A DNA stretch of 64,000 bases from JAAXGI01 sp965206975. GTDB lineage: Bacteria > Gemmatimonadota > Gemmatimonadetes > Longimicrobiales > Gaopeijiaceae. Made by a program: the position numbers and the translations under genes. This document shows positions 17,988 to 27,196 of the stretch, in pieces. The number at the start of each line of letters is the position of its first letter. Position 1 is the first letter of the stretch. The notes under the pieces are model-generated. The model made no database searches, was not told the origin of the DNA, and saw only the letters and a list, made by a program, of their open reading frames with translations. The stretch spans positions 3,224,001 through 3,288,000 of the forward strand of contig OZ242253.1 of the NCBI GenBank assembly GCA_965206975.1. The letters are read 5' to 3'.

Positions 17988-19530
17988 ATGAAGAGACAGA
18001 ATCATCAGGCCGGTGTAGCTTCGAATATGGGTACCCCCGGGTTGATCCGCGCCGTCTTCCTCGTCGCCGTCCTGTCCGCCCCGCTGTCCGCCCCGCTGCC
18101 GGCGTCTGCCCAGATCACCGGGGCCGACTCGGCGGCCGCCCTCCTCGCGGCGGCCGCCGAATTTGAGAGCCGGGGAGAACGGGATGTGGCCGAATCGCTT
18201 TACCGGCACATCGTCGACCGTTTCCCGGGTACGCCAGCCGCCGTCACCGCGCGCGGCCGGTTGGACGCCGCTGTGGCGGCGCGATCCCAGGCCGGTGGCG
18301 AGACCGAACTCAGGGTCTGGTCGACGCTCTACGGGATCTGGTCCGGGATGGCCGTACCGGCCGCCTTCGGCGCAGAGGGCCCGGCGCCGTAGGGGCTCGG
18401 ACTCCTGTTAGGGGGTCCTGCAGGGTTTCTTGGCGGACGTACTTTCACAAGGTCGCGGCCGGTATCGGCAGGCCAGGCCCGGGCCCTCACGTGGGGTGGA
18501 ACCTGGGGCGCGTTGCAGGGCATGGGTTGGGCCCATGCCCTGGATCTGGGCGGCGGCGAGCGCATCATCGAAGGGGACATCCTGATCGAAGAGGGAGAGA
18601 ACGGTGAGGCTGTCGTCACTTCGATGATCGCGGGCGGCGCGCTCGGCATCGCGGGCGGCGCCCTGGCCGCGAGGCGAGAGATAACGCCGGGCACCGCCAC
18701 TTCGGCCATGCTGGGCAGCTTGTGGGGAGCCTGGTTCGGACTTGCGTCGTCGATATGGATGGATCTGGACGGAAAACCCGGCTTGGGCAACCGTGATGGT
18801 CACGGGTAATGTGGGACTGGTGGGCGGGGCGCTGGCGGGAAGCCGGTGGCCGCTCAGCCGGTCGCGAGCGCGCCTGATCAGCGTCGGCGGGTTGATGGCC
18901 GGGGTCGGTGGCGTTGGAGTGGTGTTGATCGCGCAGCCGGACGACGACAACTCGGCCATTGCCATTCCCCTCGTGACCAGCGTTGCCGGCCTCGTCATCG
19001 GCGCGGTGCTGACGGAAGGCGATGGTAGCGAGGAGGACACGAGCGGAAACGTCCAAACGACGGGGTCGCTTCCCGTGTCCGGCGCGCTGTTGAACCGGTC
19101 CGGGGGCGAGTGGTCGCTCTCGGCTCCACTGCCGTTCCCCGTGCGGGAGCCCGCCATGTGGGCGGACGGGCGGGACGCACTGGTTTGGAAGGTGCCGCTG
19201 CTGAACGTGCACTTCTGGCCCGGATTTCTCAGTGCGCCTTTCCACGGCACGCTGAGAAATCCGGGCCAGTGCTGGTTCGCAGGCTGTTCGACCGGTTCGG
19301 CCGGGCCGGTTGGACCGACCGCCGGGCAAACAAGGAGCAGGGGCTCTTCCGCCGGGCCTGATTGCCGGCTTCCCGCGAAACTGACCACCTATGCGCCTAA
19401 GAACCACCTCCAGTTCCTTCGCGGTCGACCCGTCCGCCCCCGCCTCCTCACTGCCCTGCGGGGGTTGAACCACGACATTCCGCCCCGCCGGCGTCCGGCC
19501 CTGATCCGATTCATGGCAGTGCTGCTGTAA
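17988..19530 (+). pseudogene. Broken exported glycine-rich membrane protein gene
   Basis: The reading frame starts MKRQNHQAGVASNM with a signal peptide ending PLPASA, then a TPR-like helical stretch (AEFESRGERDVAESLYRHIV). It hits TAG at 18390 but continues in the same frame with Gly/Ala-rich membrane segments (LGLLLGGPAGFLGG, AGGALGIAGGALAAR). A shift at about 18775-18785 moves it to the next frame (ATVMVTGNVGLVGGALAG...). Homologous-looking sequence ends near DALVWKVPLLNVHF at about 19212, right where an 18-bp inverted repeat begins. No known family recognised. Sequencing error could explain one of the two lesions. Confidence 0.5.
19215..19269. repeat. 18-bp perfect inverted repeat (hairpin)
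   Basis: Arms CTGGCCCGGATTTCTCAG (19215-19232) and CTGAGAAATCCGGGCCAG (19252-19269) are perfectly complementary around a 19-nt loop. It lies at the apparent 3' end of the broken gene, where the coding sequence seems to lose its stop codon, so it may be an inserted miniature element or REP-like unit; a terminator without a U-tract is the alternative. Confidence 0.7.
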
Positions 19531-19597
19531 CCCTCACAGCCTGCTGCGTCCTGCTCCCGCGTCCCCCTTCCCACCCACTCGGCATGGATCGTCGAGG

Positions 19598-19930
19598 GTG
19601 CGCTCGATGCCGAGCTGGCCAGCTTGCCCGAGGGCAGTGGGGCGATCTTTTCCGAATGCTACGGGACATGTGCCGGTCCCAAAGGGGCGGCTCAACCCGA
19701 TTCTGGCAACAGACGGCCGCACATATCTTTACGCCGACAACGTTGCCATCAACGGCGGACCCCAGCAGCCGGTTGCCTTCAAGCCGTGGGAGGAGCTGCG
19801 CCTGAGAGATGCGGAAGGACGGGAAGCTCTTGTGCGCATTGTGGAGATCGTCGGCCGGGCCGCGCTCGTACAGTATCGCCGCACGCAGCGTATCTCGCCC
19901 CAACACCGGCACGTGCCGTGCGCGGTCGGG
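19598..19930 (+). other. Possible gene remnant, unidentified
   Basis: One plus-strand frame reads protein-like text between about 19670 and 19890 (LNPILATDGRTYLYADNVA, then PVAFKPWEELRLRDAEGREA, LVRIVEIVGRAALVQYRR) before running into sequence antisense to the next gene. No family recognised and no clear start or stop. The rest of 19531-19978 holds nothing I can identify. Confidence 0.2.
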
Positions 19931-19978
19931 GGCGGCCGGTGTCCGGGACGGGCTGCGTTGCGTACGACGAGGCCAGGG

Positions 19979-20854
19979 CTACCGGGGCGAGAGGACGAGA
20001 CGGAAGCCGATGAAGTCCCTCCGGACGCCGGGATCCGCGCCTCCGCGGACCGTAGTGCGGACGTTCTGGGCGGTGTCCGCAAATCCCCCTCCCCGCATGA
20101 CCCAGAGGGCGTCGGTCATGAGATCCGCCCGGTCGTCCGCCTCCGTGTACGGGTAGGGCTGATACGGGCTCCTCGTCCACTCCCAGACGTTCCCGGCCAT
20201 GTCCGAGAGATCGTTGGCGCACACCTGGCACGCGACGCTGCCCACGGGGCGCCTCCCCGAGCTGCCGAAGTTCGCGAGCCCCGAGCCGGGCGCGCTTCCC
20301 CAGGGGAAGGCGCCCTCCGCGCTCCCCTTCGCGGCCTTCTCCCACTCGGCCTCGCTGGGCAGGCTCACACGCCACCCGGCCCCGAGGAGCTCCCGGATCA
20401 GTGCCGGCACGTCCGCCGATTCCCTGAGCTCCCCCTCGAGCCACCGGGCGTAGGCGAGCGCGTCCGGCCAGGAGACGAAGGCCACCGGAAAATCGGGGGG
20501 AGCGGCGAGCGGCTCCGCCTGGACTGGGTGCCCCGTCGCCTCCACGAAGGCGCGGAACTGCGCCACCGTCGCCTCATACCTCCCGATGTAGAAGGTCGGC
20601 ACCTCCACCGTGCCCTGCAGCTCGGTCGCGGACCACCGCTCGTTGTCGAAGGCCATGGGATCGACCGACGGGTCGCTTCCCATCCGGAAGGGCCCGCCCG
20701 GGATCTCGACGAAGCCGAGGAGCGGCTCCTCGGGGAGCACCCACGGGTTCGGCCGCAGTTGCGAGGCCCCCGGACTCGCCGAGGCCAACGCGAGCGCCGC
20801 GAGGACGAACGAGCGCCCTGCCCGGCCGAGCCTCCCGCGTGAGAGCGCCCTCAC
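19979..20854 (-). CDS. Sulfatase-modifying-factor (SUMF1/FGE-like) domain protein
   Basis: A 291-residue exported protein whose main domain is the FGE-sulfatase fold: FVEIPGGPFRMGSD, FYIGRYEATVAQFRAFVEAT, PVAFVSWPDALAYARWL, WRVSLPSEAEWEKAAKG, DMAGNVWEWTRS, VMRGGGFAD and IGFRLVLSP. True FGEs oxidise a sulfatase Cys; most bacterial homologues are structural or ergothioneine-type enzymes. The two active-site Cys of classical FGE are not evident. GTG 20854 overlaps the stop of the upstream RnfD-like gene (GTGA), so the pair is translationally coupled. The only sulfatase-fold gene in the window lies 16 kb away. Confidence 0.8.
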   Translation of the reverse strand: MRALSRGRLGRAGRSFVLAALALASASPGASQLRPNPWVLPEEPLLGFVEIPGGPFRMGSDPSVDPMAFDNERWSATELQGTVEVPTFYIGRYEATVAQFRAFVEATGHPVQAEPLAAPPDFPVAFVSWPDALAYARWLEGELRESADVPALIRELLGAGWRVSLPSEAEWEKAAKGSAEGAFPWGSAPGSGLANFGSSGRRPVGSVACQVCANDLSDMAGNVWEWTRSPYQPYPYTEADDRADLMTDALWVMRGGGFADTAQNVRTTVRGGADPGVRRDFIGFRLVLSPR

Positions 20855-22464
20855 GTGGACGGCGCCCCCGGCCCGCAGGCGAAGCTCCAGCGGTGCTCGC
20901 AGGCGCGCAGGTAGAGTTCGGGCTCCGGCATCTCCATCAGATTGCGGCTCCCTTCGCGGAGGAGGAGCCGCAAGTCGAGGGGCTTCGGAGGCGCCCGGCT
21001 CACGGTGCTGGCGTCGAGGAGGTTCACGCACCCCGCCTGAAAGCGGAGCTCGCACGCCCTCGAGAAATAGCGCTGCGCGGCGGCGGCGTCCGCCCCGAGG
21101 ATCCGGCCGTCCGTGTAGTGCGCACCGAGCTCGTTGCACGCCCAGGCGGAGTTGTCGGCGCAGTAGGAGATCTCGAGCTGCACGAGCTTCCGGCAGGCGT
21201 TCCGGCGGCCCTCCTCGCACGCCGCCTCCCAGAAGGGGATGCTGTCCCCCGTATGCCGTCCGTCCGTCTTCCCCGCCGCCGTCATCGAGAGGAAGAGGAG
21301 GATCCACACCCCCATGTGGACGAGATTCAGCCGCCGAAGCGGGACGCTCTGGCTCCACCTCGTAAGGACGCCCCCCCGCCCGATCGCCTGAACGACGGCG
21401 TCGATTCCCCTCACGCTCAGGTTCAGGAGGGGGACCGCGAGGAGCTTGTCGTAGAAGGTCGGAGCCCCGAAGGCGCCGAGGAGGGAGTAGAGCGCGAAGA
21501 CGCTCACCCCGTAGCCCGTCCCGAAGAGTGCCTTCCCGAGCGGGGTCTTCGGCGAGGTGGAGGGGTCGGTGACGAGGAGGTGGAGCCCGAGGAAGACGGC
21601 CGCGGGAATCTCCGAATCCACGAAGTACGGCACCCCCTCAAGCGCCGAATAGAGCGCGCTCAGCCCGAAGAGCGTCGCCGCGGCGGTGCCCGCGACCAGG
21701 GTGATCGAGAAGAAGTACATCACCACGAGGCCGAGGAGGAAGAGGAAGAAATAGATCCGCGGTGCGAGCGTGAGCGTCGAGGCGATGTCCTGGCCCCACG
21801 TCAGATCGCTCGTGCCGGTTAGGATCAGGACGGCAGAGAAGAGGCCGAGGGAGAAGGCGGAGGGATTGAAGATGTGCCGCCGCCGGCCGTCCCGGTTCCA
21901 ACGCACGAACTCCTTGCCGAGAAACCCGACCGCGATCATCAGGAATTGCAGGTAGAACCAGTCGTCCCGGAACCAGAGGAAGAGGTTCGTGCTGAAGATG
22001 ATCGGGAAGGGCCCGAAGCCGAAGGCGTATCCCTCGCGGCGCGACCATGCGAGCAGGATGTCGAAGGCGTAGGCGAAGGCCAGCTGGGCGAGGAGGAGGC
22101 CGGCGAAGTCGTAGACCGGCCGCCAGTACCATCCCCAATACGCGAAGACGGAGAGCTGGACGGCAGCCTGCAGGTAGTGCTGGGGTCGCAGCACGAGCTC
22201 GAGGGAGCGGGTCGCCGACGCGCGCTTCAGCCGGCGAAACAGGACGACCTGCCAGGCCGCGAGAACGGCCGCGGCCCCGAGAAAGGACCAGAGGAGTACG
22301 GGGTTCCCCTGCACGCGCGGCTGGAGCGCGAGGACGAGGAGCGTGAGCGTCGCTACCACGGGGACCCAGAGCCCCCGGAAGGATCGCGGCGCCTCGGGAG
22401 AGGGCTCGGCCCCCGCCCTCCGGCGCTCCCTCCGCCTCGCCCCCCTCCTCTTCGCTCCCGGCAT
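20851..22464 (-). CDS. RnfD/NqrB-like membrane protein fused to Sel1-like repeats
   Basis: About 537 residues. The first 370 or so form about ten transmembrane helices with RnfD/NqrB-type sequence: HIFNPSAFSLGLFSA, VTDPSTSPKTPLGKALFGTGYG. That family is the flavin-carrying membrane subunit of Rnf and Na-NQR electron pumps. The last 140 residues are Cys-rich Sel1-like repeats (FWEAACEEGRRNACRKLV, YFSRACELRFQAGCVNLL, YLRACEHRWSFACG), which are protein-binding modules. No other rnf or nqr subunit is near, so this is a stand-alone relative. Start ATG 22464 precedes an Arg-rich N-terminus. It overlaps the FGE-like gene. Confidence 0.75.
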   Translation of the reverse strand: MPGAKRRGARRRERRRAGAEPSPEAPRSFRGLWVPVVATLTLLVLALQPRVQGNPVLLWSFLGAAAVLAAWQVVLFRRLKRASATRSLELVLRPQHYLQAAVQLSVFAYWGWYWRPVYDFAGLLLAQLAFAYAFDILLAWSRREGYAFGFGPFPIIFSTNLFLWFRDDWFYLQFLMIAVGFLGKEFVRWNRDGRRRHIFNPSAFSLGLFSAVLILTGTSDLTWGQDIASTLTLAPRIYFFLFLLGLVVMYFFSITLVAGTAAATLFGLSALYSALEGVPYFVDSEIPAAVFLGLHLLVTDPSTSPKTPLGKALFGTGYGVSVFALYSLLGAFGAPTFYDKLLAVPLLNLSVRGIDAVVQAIGRGGVLTRWSQSVPLRRLNLVHMGVWILLFLSMTAAGKTDGRHTGDSIPFWEAACEEGRRNACRKLVQLEISYCADNSAWACNELGAHYTDGRILGADAAAAQRYFSRACELRFQAGCVNLLDASTVSRAPPKPLDLRLLLREGSRNLMEMPEPELYLRACEHRWSFACGPGAPST

Positions 22465-23008
22465 CTCCCCCCGTCCAAGAAGACCGCATAGCGCGCCCGT
22501 ACCGCCGCCAGGCTGCACCGGGCCTCGAAGAATGTGCCTGCGCGCGGGAAGGGTCAAATCCCCCCGGGGGGTAGCGCGCCCCCTCCTCGCCGACCAACGA
22601 GCGGGATCGGCTGCCGCCGGAAACCACGCTTCCGCGGGCTTCGGGGAGGAGCCGTGTGCGGTCGGCCCAGCCCCGGATGCTCCAGTGGTGGACCGCCCAG
22701 GCCTCCCAGGCGCTCTCTCCCGAGCGGCGGACCGCCGCCTCGTGCTCGCCCGGCGTCGCGCGGTGTGGAGCTCTGAGACCGTGACCGCGCGCCGGCCGGT
22801 CGGCAGGTGCAGCCCACCCGGGATCCGCCCCCGGTGCCGCCCGGAGCCGACACGGCGGAGCGGGGCCGCCCGCCGGAGCCCCATCCCGTCGCCGTCGAGT
22901 GTGGGGTCCGCGCCATGCCCTCTGGTTCGCTTGCCCCTGGGAACGGACGCGCGTACCCTCGGGATCCTGTTTGGAATGAGGATGCCGACTGAGCCGGGAG
23001 AGCGACGA
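22465..23008. other. Intergenic region without recognisable gene
   Basis: A 544-bp divergent region between the RnfD-like gene and the M28 peptidase gene. All frames give only Arg/Pro-rich GC-biased text. It must hold the promoters for both directions, but I see no clear motif. Confidence 0.5.
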
Positions 23009-24502
23009 ATGAGAGCCTGGATCCTGCCCGTATTGCTTGGGCTCCTGGTGGTGCCGGGGGAGTTCCTTCTGGCGCAGACGCGGGGACCCGCCGTGAGAGC
23101 AACCTACGGGCTGGGGCTCCCCCGGGACGGAGACGTCCTCTTCGTTCCCGACGCCGACTACCCGGACTGGCCGCTCAGGCCCGATCAGGCCGAGTACGCG
23201 GGGGTTAGCGGCGAGCGGATGAAGGAGTGGGTCAATAGGATCTCGGCGATCTCGCTTCAGAGCCAGACGGACGGGAATCAGTACTGGGGGCGGCTCCCGG
23301 GGACCGTCTACGACCGGATGACGATGGAGCTGATGGTCGACGAGTTCGAGCGGCTCGGGCTCTCGATCGAACGGATGCCCTTTACCCTCCCCGACGACTG
23401 GCGACCCGTCTCGTGGGAGGCCTCCTACTCCTCCCCGGAGGGAACGGGGGAGTTCCTGACAGCCTTCCCGGCGGGGGAGACGGCGGCGACCCCGCCCGGG
23501 GGGATCACGGCGGAGGCGGTGTGGGTCGGGGTCGGAGCCGAGCCCGACTTCCTCGGACGGGACGTGAGCGGGAAGGCCGTCGTCATCTACAGCACCTTCG
23601 TCCCGGGCGGGCGGAGCCACTCCGCGAGCGACCGGGCCGGCATCTTCGACGCGAACACGCGGGCTTCGGAGCTCGGCGCGGCGATGATCGTGAATGTGAT
23701 GGCCGTCCCCGGGAATGCGCACTTCAACCCCCTTGGAGCCCCCTCCGCCGACTACGGGGTGCCGCTCATCACGCTGAGCCAGGACGAGGGCTTCGCGCTC
23801 CGGGACCTCCTCGGCACGAGCGCCCGGGTCGAGCTCAGCCTCCGCCTCGAGATCGAGATCCTGGAGAACGTCCAGACGGAGAACGTCTTCGCGCGCCTCC
23901 CCGGGGCCAGCGATGAGGAGATCGTCATCGCCGCGCACACGGACGGGTTCTTCCAGGCGTCGATGGACAATGCGAGCGGGATGGCGAGCGCCCTCGAGAT
24001 CGCACGCCACTACGCGGCGGTCCCGGCGGCCGAGCGGCCCCGCACCCTCGTCTTCCTCCTCTTCCCCGATCACCACCACGGGGAGGTGGGACTCGACGCC
24101 TGGGAGGAGAGCCACGACTGGGACAATGTGGCGATCGCGCTCACCCTCGAGCACCCCTCGCAGACGCAGCTCTACTGGTACAACGACGGCCTCATGACCT
24201 CGAATACGATGGGAGCCTTCCGGTGGAACGCGCTCGGGAGCCCCGCCTTTCTGGACGTCCTCGCCACCTCCCTCCGGGAGTTCGGGGTCTCGCGCTACAC
24301 GGTGATGGACCCGAACCCGAAGCTCACCCGGCAGGCCCCGGGGTTCCACATCATCGACCACGTGATCTATCACACGACGCTCGACACCCCCGAACTCGTC
24401 CCGGCCGAGGGGATGGAACGGGCCACCCGCGCCTTCCTCCGGGTGATCGACCGCGTGAACGGGATGACGCTGGAGGAGCTCCGGCGGCCACGGAGCGAGT
24501 GA
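23009..24502 (+). CDS. M28 family metallopeptidase with PA domain
   Basis: A 497-residue secreted protein (signal VLLGLLVVPGEFLLAQ). A protease-associated domain around residues 150-280 (VIYSTFVPGG...GAAMIVNVMAVPGN) is followed by the M28 zinc domain: IVIAAHTDGFFQASMDNASG carries the first His and the bridging Asp, and FLLFPDHHHGEVGLDAW the next ligand region. The usual EE pair after LLF is replaced by PDHHHGE, so catalytic competence is uncertain. Start ATG 23009 was chosen because it precedes the signal peptide. Confidence 0.8.
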   Translation: MRAWILPVLLGLLVVPGEFLLAQTRGPAVRATYGLGLPRDGDVLFVPDADYPDWPLRPDQAEYAGVSGERMKEWVNRISAISLQSQTDGNQYWGRLPGTVYDRMTMELMVDEFERLGLSIERMPFTLPDDWRPVSWEASYSSPEGTGEFLTAFPAGETAATPPGGITAEAVWVGVGAEPDFLGRDVSGKAVVIYSTFVPGGRSHSASDRAGIFDANTRASELGAAMIVNVMAVPGNAHFNPLGAPSADYGVPLITLSQDEGFALRDLLGTSARVELSLRLEIEILENVQTENVFARLPGASDEEIVIAAHTDGFFQASMDNASGMASALEIARHYAAVPAAERPRTLVFLLFPDHHHGEVGLDAWEESHDWDNVAIALTLEHPSQTQLYWYNDGLMTSNTMGAFRWNALGSPAFLDVLATSLREFGVSRYTVMDPNPKLTRQAPGFHIIDHVIYHTTLDTPELVPAEGMERATRAFLRVIDRVNGMTLEELRRPRSE

Positions 24503-24734
24503 CTAACTGCAGAGCCTGACCACCGCCTGGCGGACCCGTCTCGGCAGACGGTCGGGGCCCGCCGGCAGGCGGGTGACGGGCTCCGCCGAGCGACCGCGCA
24601 TCCGCCCTCAGGGAGTCAACCCTGAGCGCCTCCGGACGCGTCTCCCGGGGGGCTCACAACCGGCCAAGATCCTTGCACCGAACTGCCCAAACGAGTAACT
24701 ACTTGTAGGGAATTCCGCCTACGGAGAGTGGTGC

Positions 24735-27170
24735 ATGAAGGCAATCGTCCTGTCCACCGTGTTCCTTGGAAGTGCGCTCTGGACGGGGGGAGGCCTCGCG
24801 GACCCCGAGGCCTCGTTTCGTATCACCCCCCGCTTCGCCGCCCTGGCCCAGCACGTAGGTGCCTTGGGGGGGGAGGACGGGGGCCCGGTACGCGTGTCTG
24901 CCCAAGACCTGAACGCGGTCGTCGGGGAGTACTGCGTGGCCTGCCACAACGACCAGTTGGTCACGGGGAACCTCTCGCTCGAGAGCTTCGACGTCGCGCT
25001 CGCGCACGCCGAGGCCGAGACGGCGGAGAAGATGATCCTGAAGCTCCGCGCCGGGATGATGCCCCCGCCGGGTTCCCCGCGCCCGGACGAGTCGGCCCTC
25101 CTCACCCTCGTCGAGACGCTCGAGACGACGATCGACGAGGTGGCCGCGAGCGAGCCGAACCCGGGCGCTCGCCGCTTCCAGCGACTGAACCGGGCCGAGT
25201 ACGAGCGGGTCGTCCGCGACCTGCTGGCGCTCGAGATCGATGCCAGGCGGTGGCTCCCTGCGGACACCTACCTCGGCAATTTCGACAACATGTCGGCCGC
25301 CCAGGCCCTCTCCACGACACTCCTCGAGTCATACATGCGGGCCGCGACCGAGGTGAGCCGCCTCGCCGTCGGGAACCCCGACGCCGCCTCGACCCCGATC
25401 AAGTACACGAACCCGATCGCTGTCTCCCAGCACGCGTGGGACCAGGTCGAGGGCACGCCCTTCGGGACGCGGGGCGGGATGGTCGTCACGCATGACTTTC
25501 CCGCGGACGGGGAGTACGTCTTCACCTTCGAGACGCTCTTCGGGGCCGCAACGGGATTCGAGGATCTCGACCTCTCCGTCGACGGGGAGGCCGCGGCCCT
25601 CCTCGCGCTCGAACACGGCCGGGGCGGGACCGTCCCGATCGAGACGGAGCCGATCTTCGTCACGGCGGGCCAGCACCAGGTGTCGGCAGCCTTCGTCCGG
25701 AAGATCGAGGGTCCCTACGAGGACCGCCTGAGCCCCTTCGGCTGGTCCTTCGCGGGCGGCGAGGACTCGCAGGCGTGGGCGAACTACGGGATCACGGCGC
25801 TCCCGCACCTGAGCGAGGTCATGGTCACTGGGCCGCTGCAGCCGGCCGGGGTCTCGGAGACGCCGAGCAGGGAGCGCATCTTCAGCTGCCGCCCGGCCTC
25901 CCCCTCCGAGGAGCGCCCCTGCGCCCAGGAGATCGTGACCCGCGTCGCGCAAGAGGCCTACCGGGGACCCGTGTCCGAGGCGGAGATCGCGGGTCCGATG
26001 GTTTTCTACGACCGCGCGGCCGCGGAAGAGGGGTTCGAGGTCGGGGTCCGGACGGCGCTCCAGGCGATCCTCGCGAGCCCGCAGTTCATCTTCCGGCTCG
26101 AGGCGGAGCCGCAGGAGGTGGACCCCGGGGAGAACTACCGGCTGGCGGAGGTGGATCTCGCGAGCCGCCTCTCCTTCTTCCTCTGGGCCACGGCCCCCGA
26201 CAGGGAGCTTCTCGAACTCGCGACCGGCGGCAGGCTCTCCGATCCCCTCGTTCTCGAGGGCCAGGTCCGGCGGATGCTCGAGGATCCCCGCTCCGAGGCG
26301 CTCGCGTCCCGATTCGCATCGCAGTGGCTGCGGCTGCAGGACACAGAGGACAATCTCCCCGAGCCGTACCTCTATCCGGACTTCACGGGGCAGCTCCGGG
26401 ACGACCTCGTCCGCGAGACCCAGCTCCTCTTCGAGCATCTCGTGCGCGAGGACCTGGGCCTCCTCGAGCTCTACACGGCGGACTACACCTTCCTGAACGA
26501 GCGGCTCGCCCGCCACTACGGGATCCCGGGGATCGTCGGAGAGGAGTTTCGCCGGGTCGCTTACCCGGACGAGACCCGCCGCGGGATCCTGGGCCACGGG
26601 AGCATCCTCCTGCTCACATCGATGTCTGCCCGCACCTCTCCCGTGCTCCGGGGGAAATGGGTGATGGAGGTCCTCATGGGAACGCCTCCGCCCCCGCCCC
26701 CGCCGAACATCCCGTCCTTCGAGGACACGGAGGGCGCGATCGACGGCCGGCGCCTGAGCACGAGGGAACGGCTCGAGCTGCACACCTCGAATCCGACGTG
26801 CAACGCGTGTCACCGGTTCATGGACCCCATCGGGCTCGCACTCGACAACTACGACGTGACGGGACGCCTCCGGACCCGGGAGAACGGCGTGCCACTCGAC
26901 ACGCGGGGCACCTACTACGACGGCACGGAGGTGAGCACGCCGAAGGAGCTCACCGACGTGATCATGAAGCGACCGATTCCGCTCGTCCGGAACTTCGCGG
27001 CGAACCTGCTTGCCTACGCCACGGGCCGACGGATGGAATACTTCGACCAACCCCAGATCCGCACCATCACCGAGGCGGCGGAAGCGAACGGCTACCGATT
27101 GTCCTCGTTCATCCTGGGGGTCGTCAGGAGCGCTCCATTCGCAATGTCAAGGTCCCAGGAAACCCAGTAG
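24735..27170 (+). CDS. DUF1592/DUF1588 cytochrome c-like secreted protein
   Basis: An 811-residue exported protein of the planctomycete-type DUF1587-DUF1592-DUF1588-DUF1585 architecture. A c-type heme motif CVACH lies at residues 67-71. DUF1587 starts at RFQRLNRAEYERVVRDLL, DUF1595/1592 covers the middle (SPQFIFRLE, LASRLSFFLWATAPD), DUF1588 holds TCNACHRFMDPIGLALDNYD with a second CxxCH, and DUF1585 the C-terminus (NLLAYATGRRMEYFD). Members occur next to DUF1552 proteins; activity is unknown but probably redox. First gene of a three-gene operon, 26 bp before the DUF1552 gene. GGAGAG lies just before the ATG. Confidence 0.9.
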   Translation: MKAIVLSTVFLGSALWTGGGLADPEASFRITPRFAALAQHVGALGGEDGGPVRVSAQDLNAVVGEYCVACHNDQLVTGNLSLESFDVALAHAEAETAEKMILKLRAGMMPPPGSPRPDESALLTLVETLETTIDEVAASEPNPGARRFQRLNRAEYERVVRDLLALEIDARRWLPADTYLGNFDNMSAAQALSTTLLESYMRAATEVSRLAVGNPDAASTPIKYTNPIAVSQHAWDQVEGTPFGTRGGMVVTHDFPADGEYVFTFETLFGAATGFEDLDLSVDGEAAALLALEHGRGGTVPIETEPIFVTAGQHQVSAAFVRKIEGPYEDRLSPFGWSFAGGEDSQAWANYGITALPHLSEVMVTGPLQPAGVSETPSRERIFSCRPASPSEERPCAQEIVTRVAQEAYRGPVSEAEIAGPMVFYDRAAAEEGFEVGVRTALQAILASPQFIFRLEAEPQEVDPGENYRLAEVDLASRLSFFLWATAPDRELLELATGGRLSDPLVLEGQVRRMLEDPRSEALASRFASQWLRLQDTEDNLPEPYLYPDFTGQLRDDLVRETQLLFEHLVREDLGLLELYTADYTFLNERLARHYGIPGIVGEEFRRVAYPDETRRGILGHGSILLLTSMSARTSPVLRGKWVMEVLMGTPPPPPPPNIPSFEDTEGAIDGRRLSTRERLELHTSNPTCNACHRFMDPIGLALDNYDVTGRLRTRENGVPLDTRGTYYDGTEVSTPKELTDVIMKRPIPLVRNFAANLLAYATGRRMEYFDQPQIRTITEAAEANGYRLSSFILGVVRSAPFAMSRSQETQ

Positions 27171-27196
27171 ACGACCCAGAAAGGGAAACCCGATCC

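Noticed and set aside
24556..24575. Short hairpin CCCGCC-GGCA-GGCGGG after the M28 gene
   Set aside because: Six-base stem without U-tract is expected often by chance at this GC content.
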